Of a DNA stretch of 64,000 nt, positions 19,299 to 31,000 are shown piece by piece (the first letter of the stretch is position 1; each line of letters starts with the position of its first letter). The notes beneath the pieces are model-generated. The model was given only the letters and a program-made list of their open reading frames with translations, made no database searches and was not told where the DNA came from. The translations under genes were made by a program, and so were the position numbers. The DNA comes from Perkinsus olseni. Its lineage: Eukaryota; Perkinsozoa; Perkinsida; Perkinsidae. The stretch is taken from contig JABANP010000184.1 in the NCBI GenBank assembly GCA_013115135.1, positions 1 through 64,000 on the forward strand, read 5' to 3'.

Positions 19299-21120
19299 CT
19301 TCCAGCTCTGCTTCTCAATGACGGCATGAGGGTCACTCAGTGTAACGTTCTTCCTTCGGAGCATATCCAGCCGAATCAGAGCCAATCGGGCATCACATCC
19401 ACTCTCTTCCACTGAAACAACCACCACTTAACGCATCCACTCCCGGCGCGACCCACACTATTAAATCATTGATAGTGAAACGGCTAAAAGATACGCGTAC
19501 GATATCCCCAACATAATGTCAGTATCGAGGTCGCAGCTATGAGTGAACCCCTGCGAGCTCATTCTCGAGATCACAATAGAACTCCAGGAGTTCCCAGCGG
19601 CAAAGATCCTCTCACCTATCCGTGCGCAAAGACCCGGGTTCAATCCAAGGGCATGTCGCTGAGAGATATTCATCATATCCCGCTGCAACTGAAAGAACGC
19701 ACAGTAAAGGATTCTCGCTTCGCTCCGCTCAGTTATCTCACCTCATCTGGAGTAGGCCTCGGTACCCGTATGCCCAAACATCTACTCCTCAGTGGTGGAA
19801 TGAGTGGGGGATAGTGAATCCGCGTGGAAAATAAAACGTATCTTTGACACGTACCTGATGCAAGGTCGAGTTCAATCTACCAATCCCCTCGAAATCGATA
19901 ACAGGGCATAAATTCACTCGGGAAGACCGAAAAATCAAGTGCTCGTACGCTTTTTCTTAGCCTCGCCAACTTCGACAATCGAAATTTCACAATGTTCTCG
20001 CGCGCCACGAAATTCCTCCGCTGTGAACTTACTTCTCCATAGTCCGCCTCAGCGCCGCCTGGGCTTGTCGAGTGAGGCAATGAGCATCATTTATCACAAC
20101 CACATGAAAAGGAACCTCCCCAACCGGCGGGTTCTCGGCCATTTGTTTGATCAACTAACAATCCAAAGGTCCCCGGATCGATCCCGGCACCCGGCATTTT
20201 CTACTTGTTGAATGACAGCAGCATCTCTGATGCCAACATCGCTCGGAGTAACTTCAACATGAAACGCACTGACCACGACCTGAGACGACACGAAAGGTAC
20301 CGACGGGCTGACGGCCTCACTTGCTCTCTCGTATTTCCTCAACGCTCAAACTCGAATATTTCTCTACGCGACCAAAATACATGCCATCTCTGAAGGCTAT
20401 CACTCAATCAGGCTAGTCAAGCGACATCATGAAAATATGAGAAGGAAGGGCCAGGGCTCGAACCCGAGTCGTCTGCTCCTTCGAGACCTACCTGGATATC
20501 AACCGTTGTGCTAGTTGTCGCCTTGAACTGTCGGAAGCTCGTGCTGGTCTGACAGAAGAACATCTGCATAATTCGTCCCCTGAGGAGAAGCATTCGAAAC
20601 GCTCTCTACGAAACGCGTGCTTCAACCTAAGATACCAACACGAAAGCCCTCCCAAGCCTGGACTTTCTCCCATACCCACCTTCTCAGCGCCAGGACCAAA
20701 CATCCCTTCCAGCAAGCATCGAATCCTGAAGCATATCTTTGCGCACAGCGAAGATTCCATACTTACCGAGTCATCTTCCCACCACCACTGGGGCCGTAGA
20801 AGAGGAGATGCGGACAGTCCTTCGATGCCGCCTGAGCGAAAAACACATTTCACAAAATTTACCAAACAAATGAAATACTGGCAGCTTATTGCGAAAGTGG
20901 CAGCCAATCTTGCTCTCTTGTAATTCCGCAACGCTACAAAACAACTGCTGCCCAAAAGCCCAACCAATTCAGAGAGCCGCTGCTTAGGCAAATCAATATT
21001 CAACAGGTCCCGGGTTCAAATCCCCCAGCCTACCAATTTCTTCAGGGTCCTCGTCAAGCTCGGATGGAAGGTGAGCTCATCTAGCTTCTGCGGCCGCTCA
21101 GTGTCGACGAGGAACGACAT
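19299..21120 (-). CDS. RFC3: replication factor C subunit 3 (clamp loader), 3' end unresolved
   Basis: From ATG at 21120 the exons read MSFLVDTERPQKLDELTFHP, then the Walker A block HLLFYGPSGGGKMTRIRCLL with EGMFGPGAEK, SFRQFKATTSTTVDIQ, FHVEVTPSDVGIRDAAVIQQ, then the Walker B/SRC region HVVVINDAHCLTRQAQAALR-RTMEK, SRCLGIRVPRPTPDE, and ARLALIRLDMLRRKNVTL near 19300-19410. Order and spacing match eukaryotic RFC3, which loads the PCNA clamp in DNA replication. Walker B is INDAH instead of the DExx of other subunits, as in RFC3 orthologs where it is altered. Introns include two tRNA-like ones (20980, 20155), one with CTTCGCTGTGCGCA (20726) and one with the GGCGCGCG motif. The C-terminal exons were not found; they may lie at 18730-19298. 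Confidence 0.88.
20155..20204 (-). repeat. 50-nt tRNA-like intron (antisense) in RFC3
   Basis: Intron between AAVIQQ and LIKQMAENPP. The plus strand reads CCAAAGGTCCCCGGATCGAT followed by CCCGGCAC, a tRNA T-arm. Splice sites GTAGAAAA and TTGTTAG lie immediately outside. Confidence 0.8.
20726..20766 (-). repeat. 41-nt intron with CTTCGCTGTGCGCA motif in RFC3
   Basis: Intron splitting the Walker A exon after GKMTR. In sense it runs GTAAGTATGGAATCTTCGCT then GTGCGCAAAGATATGCTTCAG; the central 14-mer is shared with introns elsewhere in the window. Confidence 0.8.
20980..21033 (-). repeat. 54-nt tRNA-like intron (antisense) in RFC3
   Basis: First intron of RFC3, directly after SLTRTLKKL. The plus strand reads CAACAGGTCCCGGGTTCAAA followed by TCCCCCAGCC, the variable loop, T-arm and 3' acceptor strand of a tRNA; the gene reads its complement. 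Confidence 0.75.
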
Positions 21121-21613
21121 CAAATCCAAATCTTCCTGCAGCAACTCCTGGCCCGTTAATTTTTATCAGTTTTCTCCCGGGAAACTGGCAGTCGGAGTGA
21201 CCAGCCTCCATTTCCCACACCATTATCGATAATTCACCGCTCATTGCTGCATTGGTCTCATTCTACCCTGCAGCCCCTCTCCTTCACCATCGAAAAATTC
21301 TTATGCATACAACTCGCGATCTGATTTTGTTGGGCTCTACTAAATTGGTCTTTCATAAAATCAAATTGCTTTGGGGTTTTACTAAGTAGGTCTGGAAATG
21401 GTGTAGAAACCTTCTCATCTAAATCATCAAGCGAACAAATTCAAGTCTTCACGACGACCATTTTAATGCAGTAATAATGTCCCTACCGAGAATTGAACCT
21501 GCGTCAACAGTCACCCCAACGCAACCCAACGCACCACGGTTGAAACATATCGTCAAAATGTTCCCTTACGACCCCTCCTTCGCCTGCGTCTGTGTCGGAG
21601 AGCTACCCAACAC
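21121..21613. other. intergenic region between RFC3 and the Rag gene
   Basis: About 490 bases. A further T-arm-like sequence (minus strand GCAGGTTCAATTCTCGG, near 21482-21510) lies here outside any recognised intron; no 5' half of a tRNA was found next to it. No gene was seen. Confidence 0.4.
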
Positions 21614-24009
21614 CTACAATCTCAAATCGATCACCTGGGCGAGCGCAAATTACAAATACCTGAGCGAGACTCTCCTTAAACTTGTTAATATTATGATCCA
21701 CCAGGAAGGTCCTATCGAAGTACTCCTCCTTTATTTGGCACACCAACGCCAAGAACGTATCCACCTACGATTTGCGGGAAATTTGGTACGAACTTTGCAC
21801 GCATGCGCACAGCTCCACCCACCTCCTTCATGTACAGTATAAGGCCATTGCTCAGAGAGATAGTGCATGAGCTCGCGGAATTGATGGCGAGTGAAGCAGG
21901 ACCCGCACCTGGAAGTCATCAGTCACAATCTCGCTCGCCCCAAATCGATCAGCCGTTTCGTATGATACTCACCCTGTTGTATAACCGCTGCGTCTCGAGG
22001 ACTTGCCACTCTGCTGTCGTCTGAATCAAAGAAAGTAATAAATTTTTCGCAGGAAATTATTCCGAATTTTCACTTCCATCACCAGACTCGACCACTCGCG
22101 CAAATTTCCGCGAATTTTCCCTGCAAAAAAATAAGATTTTGGAGGTAAAAGATAATCCCTCCACACAAAGAAAACCCTCAAAAAAACCAATTCCTCCCCG
22201 TATACTTCATCTCCATCAAGTTCATGACACGAACTCACGTTCATCGACACGGCGAGCAAAAAGTGAAAATTTTCCCGATTTTTTTTTGAAATTTTCGTAA
22301 TTTTTCACCGCTCTCGTCTTTTCTCTCACTTTTTCCGTTGCGCGGTGGCCCGATGCCGTAGATGCAACTCGTGTCGATGATGACGTCCAACATGTCCGAC
22401 ATCAACTCATATGAAAGAACAGAGTCACCACCACCGAAACCGGAGTCGCTCGCCAAGTAAACCTGACCGTGAAAATGCGCACAGCGAAGATTCCGGAGGG
22501 AAAGATATCTTTCTGAGCAAGGGAACAAGTCCGAGATTTCAAAACCAAATCTAACATATTTTGAAGAGAGGTTGAAAGGAATATCTTCGCGATCTGCGCA
22601 CGGCGAAGAAGATACTAGGTCGACCTAGCAGCCTCACCTTGGATACGATATCAAAAAGATACGCTCGCTCCATCCTGCAATTTGACACCAGGGAGTCCAA
22701 CAGCTGCTCAACACATTGGCCATGGGGATGGACCACCGACAGCTGCTGCAGGAGCCTCGAGAAGCAGTCAAAAACCTGATCATCAAGAATCTTTGCTGTG
22801 CGCATGGAGTATCCAACGCTCAAGTATTCCGCTCATACGCTCATTCGAGAGTATCTTCACACCCGTCGCCCACATCGAAAAACCTTCGCTGTGCGTTTCC
22901 CGCGTATCTTACGGAATGATCGTAGATGCTCGTGCAATGCCAAGTAATGGCCACACGGCAGCCATTCCTATAAAGATCCTCATCTGAACAGAATAATAAT
23001 TTCGTAGCGCAGTGACGATTTTCCTACTCACCCAAAGATGCTTGCAGCTCCTTCACATAAGCATCAGAAATATCTTCTCCATGCAGAGCATTGATACCAT
23101 CTCCTAAAAATTGAAGAAATTTCCCCGGAAAAAAATCCCCAATTTCTTACCGCTGTAGGAGCCATCGAATCTGTAGTTGCTGTCAAGTTTGTGATAAAAT
23201 ACCTGGAAAAAATTTCGAGAAAAAATTCCTGGAAAATTCCAGCATACTTCCGCATCATCCAATCAACTGCAACGCTAAAATCGCATTTTCGCAAAAATTT
23301 CGGGAAATTGCATTTCCAAAATTTTCACCATTCCCGCCAAAAATGAAGAAAACTCGGAAAACTCGATCAAACATTTTGCCGCCTATCACCTGAAACACAA
23401 TATTAGGATTCACCCTTATGGCCCGACGCACAACTCGACGAGCATACAGCAGAGCTTGGTGCCAGTTATCCTCCAGGGAATCTGAAAACCTTCGCTGTGC
23501 GCAACAGCAAGGAGGACCCCAGCAAAGCCGCAAGATACCCCCTAGAACGATAAGGAGCTGATACCCTCCCGATAAGAAAAACGCAGGGACACCCAAGAAA
23601 AAAAGTGGGTCCAGAAATTCTCGAAAATCGCCGGTTTTTCGAAAAATTTTCCCTTTTTTTACCGATAACAAAGACGATAGCCACGGTCTTGCTGAACCAT
23701 GTTTTATCCTGCTCCGTCGGCTCTTCCTCAGATTCTCTGTCCAGCTGGTACGTCGAAGGCACGTCCACTATCTTCACATGAGCCAGGTGGTTTGCAACAT
23801 CTGACAGAAACACGTGAGAAAAATCCGAATTTTCCGGAAAAAATCCGAAAATTTGACCGCGCGCCACGAAAAGCCCTCTTACGTCGAACTTCCGGCATGG
23901 TTGTCGGCTCTAGATACGCCGTCTCATGCGGAGACGTTTTCCCAAAGACAACGCGGATGATAGAAGATTTCCCTGACCTTGGCAACCCGCAAACCAGGAT
24001 CTTCGGGAC
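21614..24009 (-). CDS. RagC/D (Gtr2)-type small GTPase, 5' end unresolved
   Basis: Minus-strand exons give, in order: VPKILVCGLPRSGKSSIIRV with VFGKTSPHETAYLEPTTMPE (G1/P-loop), HLAHVKIVDVPSTYQLDRE, NWHQALLYARRVVRRAIRVN, VFYHKLDSNYRFDGSYSG (HKxD guanine-specificity motif), GDGINALHGEDISDAYVKEL, TSIYDHS, VFDCFSRLLQQLSVVHPHGQ, MERAYLFDIVSK, YELMSDMLDVIIDTSCIYG, SNGLILYMKE and FLALVCQIKEEYFDRTFLVD, ending ESLAQVIDLRL and TAG at 21614. This follows human RagC block by block, including the C-terminal roadblock-like domain. RagC/Gtr2 pairs with RagA/Gtr1 to signal amino-acid sufficiency to TORC1 at the lysosome/vacuole. At least ten introns, several with shared motifs; the first exon upstream of 24009 was not defined. 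Confidence 0.88.
23801..23882 (-). repeat. 82-nt intron with TTTCGTGGCGCGCG motif in the Rag gene
   Basis: Intron following TTMPEV. In sense it starts GTAAGAGGGCTTTTCGTGGC and continues GCGCGGTCAAATTTTC, ending in TTCTGTCAG. The shared motif lies within 25 nt of the donor, as in DnaJ intron 1. Confidence 0.75.
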
Positions 24010-24196
24010 CTGTGGAAGAAGGACGATGAGTCGACAGCATTCCTGTGGTGGCCACATTGAGAACACACGACGAGGAGACTTGTGAGACGCGTACGTATGA
24101 TTTCATAGTATGCTCAGGCAAATCGTTCGAAGAAATCGCCTCCAAAATTTCCGTGCGAGCGTTTTGAGGCTGATTGGTCAGGCGGGAAACACGCAA

Positions 24197-25226
24197 CTCC
24201 CGTCAAGCTCTGACCAGAAATTGAAACTGATTTAAATTCGTCTCGAACCCTTATGACACGATAGTCCAAGGGCTTAGAAAGGTAGTAGCCAAGGGTCCTC
24301 AAGTAACGCTTGGAAACTCGGAAGACCGACCTCCTGGGGTGATCTCCTACGACGGAAGAGTATCAGCACTGCTGATTCAGCATACAACTCTTCTATAAGA
24401 ACAGGTACGAGCTCAATGCAGAGCCTTTGTGACCTGGGAGTCGCTGGCTGCGGTATTTTGAACGCAGAATGCTGCATATCGCTACTGACACAGGAGGTAG
24501 CAATCGGCTCCGGTACTTCTTGATTAGGCGGCAGTCGGCGATTGTACAAGTAGAACCATTTACGGATATCACATGCATGGTGACTGTCATGAAAGCCGCC
24601 AGTCTTACGAACACAGTAGCTGCAGTTCCTGCTCGCACCAACGCCAGGTGGTGAAACCACGCCATGTACCCGCACATAACCATGGCGCAGGCGATCCTCT
24701 GCCTCTGTCGGTCGTAGGTTAGCAGCCCGAGCGCGTCAATAAGCATAAGCTCCCAGGAAGATATTGCACAACGTCCAACTATAACTTGGTCGTATACTAC
24801 ATATATTACAAAAACAGCATGAAAACGTAGTTACGTTGGTGTTCGGTAATGTCCTTCAGGAGTGGACTGCGCGTCAAGTCGGTCCGCCACCTCAACACAG
24901 CCTTCGATGCATTGAATACTTGTCTTCTATTCACGCCAAAGCTGAGGGCCTCAGCCTGAGGCGGCTCGCCGCGAGCAACCTTCGTCGCGAAGAGGACGTC
25001 TTCCTCAGAGTGGTAGACTCGGGCTCCCTGCCCAGTAGATCGCAGCGCCGACGGCGACTCCGAGAGTCGCCTGATGGCTGATGTCGACTGAGGCCAGCTC
25101 AATTGTCCATTTGATATCAGATTGCAGTGTTGCACTTCCTGCTCTACAAACCATGATGAAGGCCCGCATCGTACTCCACGTCACCCGATAGTCCTCCCGC
25201 CGGTAACTTCGACCGATGCCGGCCAA
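24197..25226 (-). other. uncharacterised minus-strand exons, possible membrane protein
   Basis: Open segments on the minus strand may form one gene. An upstream exon near 25226-25010 reads MAGIGRSYRREDYRVTWSTM and QATLGVAVGAAIYWAG, a middle one GVNRRQVFNASKAVLRWRTD, and a downstream one (24746-24393) is hydrophobic: RIACAMVMCGYMAWFHHLAL and AATVFVRLAAFMTVTMHVIS, which could be two transmembrane helices. No family is recognised and exon joins were not proven. Confidence 0.35.
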
Positions 25227-25956
25227 ACCCTTGTTTCATGAGAGATCATTAGTAACGAGTTGAGTAGCAAGCCACCACATCTGGCGCTCTCACGCCGTGC
25301 AAACAACACGCCCGAGTTTCTAAAACAACCTCGTTTCCATCGGCGAATTTTCAACCTCCCCTCTCCGCCCCTTCACTACATCATCCGAGAAGGCGCTCAG
25401 CTCCGTATCGCCGCCGAACGACATGACGAAATCAAAAATACAAACTAGGCCAGGACAATAAATCCCTACCATACCGCGAGATCTCCTAGATTGGTCCGCA
25501 CCTACTAGGCAACACCCCGCGACACCCTCACCCCTGGTGTGAGTGACTGAGCTTTACTGAAAATTATCAAACTAATCATTATTCTTCCTCAAACTAATTG
25601 AGATGGAACTTTTTAGCGCCCCCGGATGAAAGAATGTGGATACATGCTGCGAGCTGACTGCCAAAATTTGAAGCGCGAAAACTAAAAATTTAGAGGACAA
25701 GTCACCGGCATGCTTTGCTACCTTCAAATCGCTCTAACTGTACCTCTCATTCCTCGGTCGTGATTCTGAAAGTGAAGATCAGAAAAGGGGCGCCGCCACC
25801 CTCCCCACCTCCATTAAAATGAACACAAAAATCTTCTTTCACCGATCGTGAAAAATCGTCGGAAAAAGTCGTGAATTGCATGCCATCACCCGCCGTTTCA
25901 AATTTACAGCGGACCCTATTTGTCGACGTTCATGCACGCTGGTTCCTGGGGTGTAC
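25227..25956. other. region with no supported gene
   Basis: About 730 bases. A plus-strand ORF at 25260-25448 is short and lacks recognisable features. No repeat or RNA gene was seen. Confidence 0.3.
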
Positions 25957-26004
25957 CTGAGAAAAGACCGGGTGCCGGGATTGAACCTAGGACCTGCGGC
26001 CTAC
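25957..26004 (-). repeat. 48-nt tRNA-like intron (sense)
   Basis: A putative GT-AG intron on the minus strand: GTAGGCCGCAGGTCCTAGGT then TCAATCCCGGCACCC and the acceptor TTTTCTCAG. It contains a tRNA 3'-half T-arm in sense. The flanking exons belong to an unrecognised gene, so the intron is inferred from sequence alone. Confidence 0.6.
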
Positions 26005-27735
26005 GCTACAGATAATTGACCAAGCATCCCAGTCACTGAGGAATTTTCGATGACACTCGGAAGAACCCAGTATGACCTCCGATTCCACCGATGTCCAGGC
26101 TGACCAGCGAGGCTGTGCGAAAAGGAAGAGGGCTTCTCATACGCCTCCAGCAAGCCCTGACAGACAACTGAACTGAGCCGACAAAAGCGCGCGCCCACTC
26201 AGACCATACGGGATAGTGCACGGGTCTTCCGGTGCCGAGCAGAATCGGGAGAGCCACCGGAATTTCCGGTCCGGAAATCGATCGAGCGATCGATACTTTA
26301 GTGTCAGCACTCACTAGCGGTAAATCAGTGTCCAATGTCGAAGGTTCACGACGGATAGACCGATTGCCGCTCTGAGGTGGCGACGGTGAGTCAACGCGCT
26401 CTGAGGAAGAGTACACCTGGGGATGGATTCAAATCGATCACGTAATCGATTATGTCCCAATGCGAACTGAAGCTCACTATCAGCATACCCATCCCTGTGA
26501 CTACCTTTCTTCTCGGCAACAACTTCGGTAATATTCCTCACTTCCACCATACTCACGGAAGAGCCTCTGCCTGAAAATATCTTTCGGTTGACCATGCAAG
26601 ATACAAAACAGGTCAAGTAAGGAACCGTGCCTCCACAAAAATATCAAGCACCCGCCTCAATCCCCAAGTGCGCCCGAGTGCTCAATCAAACAAGCCTCAT
26701 CTCCCGGCATCTTCCACCCACCTGACACCGGCATCAACGTCTCGCCTGCCTCATGCTCCTTCGGCCCTCGTGAGACATGGCTCAGAGTCGCCCCAGGAAT
26801 CTTTGGTCCACTCCTGAGTTTGAAAGGAGACGTTAAAATATCATCTCTAGAGTCATCGTGTAAACCCTAAAACCTACGCAAGAGCGTGAGCAACCGAGCA
26901 ACACAATTCATTTCAGGAAATATCCAAAGAAATTTCTCAGGACTTTTTTCACAAGAAGGAACTACACCCAACTAGGGTGTCGCCAGTGGGAAACAAAACG
27001 GGCGCTTTCGTAAGTTATGAATCATGACAGGCAGTATCTTTCGAACAAGCACGTGACAAACAGAATAGGTCACCTCACCGATCTCGTGCTACGTCCACCA
27101 TCATCGCTTCCACTGCCTCCGTACCTCTCTGCGACCTAGTATCTTCGCAAGAGAAACTTTTCCGAAAAAATTCTAGTTTTTTGCCGGAAATTCCAAAAGC
27201 TTTTAGGGATGTTTCCCGTATAGCTTTTCGAATATCTTTCTGAAATATATACTCGACCTTTCTGAATCTCGCTAGGTCTCTCCTTCGCGTATCTTCCAGC
27301 ATTCAACCGTATTTTTTTACCTTTTACCTTTTCGACCTGGTCGAATGCTTCGTATTTTTTCTCGTCCCAACCGTAGCATTTTCCACTTTATTGAACACCA
27401 GCGAGTGATGCTGGGTATCTTTCTATGATGACCCTTTCCGTATCTTACCACCTTCGACCGCTCTCCTACTCTCAGGTGGAAGCCTACCATACCCCACCCT
27501 CAGAATCTGAGGCGTGCGGGAGGATCTTCCGAGGAATCTTCTCCCCCTTCCAGTACCCTGTCCTCCGGAAACCTTCGCTGTGCGCACTTATACCGAGCCG
27601 CCGCAGCATCGAGAATCTCCTGAGTGAGTTCTTCCGAAAGATACCACTCCCTCGAAGAGCCCTCTTCCGCCATCCAAAAAAAAATCCCTTCCACCAAATC
27701 GATCGCATACCAATACCAACCCAGAAATCGATCAC
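26005..27735 (-). other. uncharacterised minus-strand exons
   Basis: Minus-strand segments that look coding: LFREYGGSEEYYRSCCREER near 26560, a long open stretch at 26033-26416, RRDLARFRKVEYIFQKDIRK at 27302-27200, and MAEEGSSREWYLSEELTQEI continuing LDAAAAR near 27675-27594. The last is followed by a 36-nt GT-AG unit (27558-27593) holding the complement of CTTCGCTGTGCGCA; because 36 is a multiple of three it can be read through or removed without changing frame. Genes could not be assembled or named. Confidence 0.35.
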
Positions 27736-28081
27736 GCGATCGATTTACCCGTTAAAAGCTTACTCAACTCAACCCTATCGTCTCCTCCGGGTGTCTTTGA
27801 AACAGCCAATCGTCGAATAAGGCAACAGTCAATCACGATATCGTTATTTCTACTAAGCTTAGATTATCCTAATCGACAGGTCATTTTACAGTGGGGTTGA
27901 GTATTTGATAATTTCGCGACGAAAGTGAATATAATTGGTACAGGTTGTTGAAGCCACTTAATCGGACATACAAGAATAAGACGACGACGACAACGATGCT
28001 TTCAGTGACGTAATTTACGAAAAAGTTGGTATGAGCACGCGTGCACATACCCAACCTTTCCCGTTAATAATACCATCATCA

Positions 28082-31000
28082 TCACAGAAGACACTTCAGA
28101 GCCTCCATCTGCGCTCTGCTCAGATTGTCCGGAAATTCCACGTCAAAAGTGACGATCAGATTTCCGAACTTTCCGGGTTCCTTCGAGATGGGCATCCCCG
28201 CACCGTAAAGAATCTCGCGGCTACCAGGCTTCACCATATGATCAACGTTCAATCTGTAATAAATATTCTCACGACATCGGAATAAATTTCCCATTTCTTA
28301 AATCGTTACCTTCTGGTCGCCCCAGCCAAAGTCGGTACGTCCATCTCGAAACCTGTGAGAGCTTCCTTCAGCGTCAATTTCCTTTTGTAAATCAAATCCG
28401 ATCTGAAATCAGGAAAATATACCAATACCATAAATTCCCCAAATCACACCATTTTCCCCCACGGCATTTCCTTCTCGGGATTCTCATTTTCCGGAATTTT
28501 CCAAGAAAACGCATAAAAATTCCAGCAGAACTCTCAATTCACTCTAGTCCCTTCCTCCCTCCCATCACCCAGAACGCTCGAACAGAAAAATTCCCCAAAA
28601 TTCGGTATTTACAGAAAAAATTGCACGAAAATTCCAGCGAAACTCCCACATTAACAATCAAGCTAAGCCTTCCTTCCCTTCTATTACCCAGAGCGCTCGA
28701 ACAGAGGATGTCCCTTCTCGCGTACGACAAAGGCAACATCTTGACACCGGCCAGTGCACCCAAGCTCATCACCTTCGCCACCAAAAGTGATTTTCGTACC
28801 TGAAAAATCGTAAATCACTTCAAAACGTTCAACCATCCACGCGTGAGTTTTATACTCCAACACCGGTAGTATCGGCTCAGACTCTCTTCAATGCGCTCAT
28901 TCTCCTAGAGGCTTCATCAACAGATCATCAGAGGAAGCTTGGGAATTTATGCTTGCGTTTACGAGACTCAAACCGCCAAAAACCGTAATTTTTCGAAAAA
29001 ATACGGAAAATTCTGTACCATGTACAAGACACTCGAATTTTGTATCATAGACAGGAAAATACGGATGACCATGTCGGAGCTCTCACGACCCGCGAATTTC
29101 CAGTCCAACCTTGTTCTGCAATTTCCACCGAAAAGTCGTGAAATCTTTTCTGCGGGTAAATTATGGAGGTCGCCTGGTAGGAGTGTCTCCTCCCCGGCTC
29201 ATCGATTCGCGACGTGAGCTCTTGTATGTTAGGCAAGGTCGCGGACGAAGAGCCGGGATCTTAGTAATCGATACACTCCGTGTGTCGAAGGAAAATCCAC
29301 GGTAGTCCGCCGCAGGAGACAATCGTGTGTATGCGTGCGGGGCGGTGTACGTCACCGAGCCGTTCATCGGGAGAGGTGGTCGCCATCTCCGGCGCGAACC
29401 AGCCCCAGTCAAAATTTGTTGCTAGGCACCTTGCAGCCCTCCAATCCAATGACGTGACGGCTTCTCGTCGGCAACCCGTAGGGCGGCGGCCACGATAGGT
29501 CGATCGTGGCTTCAAACAGATCGGAAGATTATCCGCATGAAATCAACCAATCCACAGGATTATCCATTTTACCATATTTTCCGAAATCCGCGCCGGTAAA
29601 TATCACAACCGCAGAGCTAGAGGTAGCAGAGAAATTCCTACCCGCTTTCCAGCCAGGCTTCACTTCAATTTCTAACGTAGTCTCGGACGGTCTTTGAACA
29701 GTGCAGCTCGATCTCTTAATCTGAGAAAAACGACAGATACCGGGATCGAACCCGGGACTACCTCCAGCGGGCAAGCTTACCTTAACCCGTTTCGTCTTGC
29801 CTCCGTACAGCTCCTCGAGAGAGCACTTTAAATCGAACTCTGCAATGCCTGAAAATTCCAAAATAATTTCGTGGCGCGCGAATTTTCCCGAAATGAAACG
29901 GCCAATTAAACGATTTCGAGCTCACGGCTTTGTTTCGGCTCGGGACTCGGAGCCCGAGTAGACGCGCAGCGCCCGAAGCCATTCCGCCGATTCATTCCTA
30001 AAAAAATACAAAAAAACTTCCTACCCGGGATCGAACCCACGACCTTTCGATTACCTCCAAAGAAGGAATCGCCGAAGTCGTCCATTCCGCCATTCATGAA
30101 CATACCATCGCCAAAGCCCCCTCCGAACATTTGCGCGAAGATATCATTCGGATCGCGGGAGAAGCTGTAGTGGCAACCGCCACCTCGCCCGCCAAACCTG
30201 CCACAAAAAAAATTTATTAAGAAAACTATTTAATCAGGAAAATTACGAATTCCCAATCATAAAAAATTATTATTTCCCAACTAATATTATAATGAACTCG
30301 GTTAACAAGTTCGACAACTATCTTCATCGTTTTCGACAAAAAGCACAGATTTTTTCACGCGTCTATCGTCCTTGTCTTCAAAATAATTCACCGATCGAAT
30401 TACCGAAATTTTTAGGACGTAAAAAACTCCCGGTTTTCTCCGTGCGGAGAAAGGAGAAAAAATTCGAAATTTCTGATCGTCACCTTTTGATAAAGAATTA
30501 CTCTGAGGACCGAATCTGACCAACCTAAAATGGGTGAATTATTCACGAACGATTACATGCCGGGGCCGAATCCACAACCTGGACCGCCATCCTTCAATCC
30601 TTCTTCTCCGAATTGATCATATCTGATGGAAAAAAACCGTAAAATCGACGGGAAAGCCGAAAATTTTCCACTGGACATGGAATTTAGCAAACCAATCCAG
30701 TCGAAAAAATTGGCCGAAACTTTTCCGAAGAAATGAGAAAAACTAAATTTCGCGAATGCCTGGGTTCCAGTCATAAAAATGAGACCTGAAAATCTGACCG
30801 AAAAGCGCTTCGCTCCGCTAAATTCCGTGGTAGTACATTTGTTTCTTCTGTGTGTCACTCAAGACGTCGAATGCTTCTGCTATCTGACAATGACGAAAAA
30901 ATATCAAAAAAAGGAAAATTTTCAGAAATTTGAAAAAATTTCCCCATTAATTGAGGTTACCGCAGGATACGCACGGTAAGATGCAGGGAGAAATGGGAAA

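Noticed and set aside
29506..29697. Plus-strand ORFs across the DnaJ, Rag, RFC3 and MmgE/PrpD genes
   Set aside because: They are antisense to conserved minus-strand exons and introns and show no conserved protein features.
29721..30054. Independent tRNA genes at the T-arm sequences in introns
   Set aside because: Only the 3' half is present, no acceptor 5' strand or D-arm can be drawn, and the segments are removed as introns between conserved exons.
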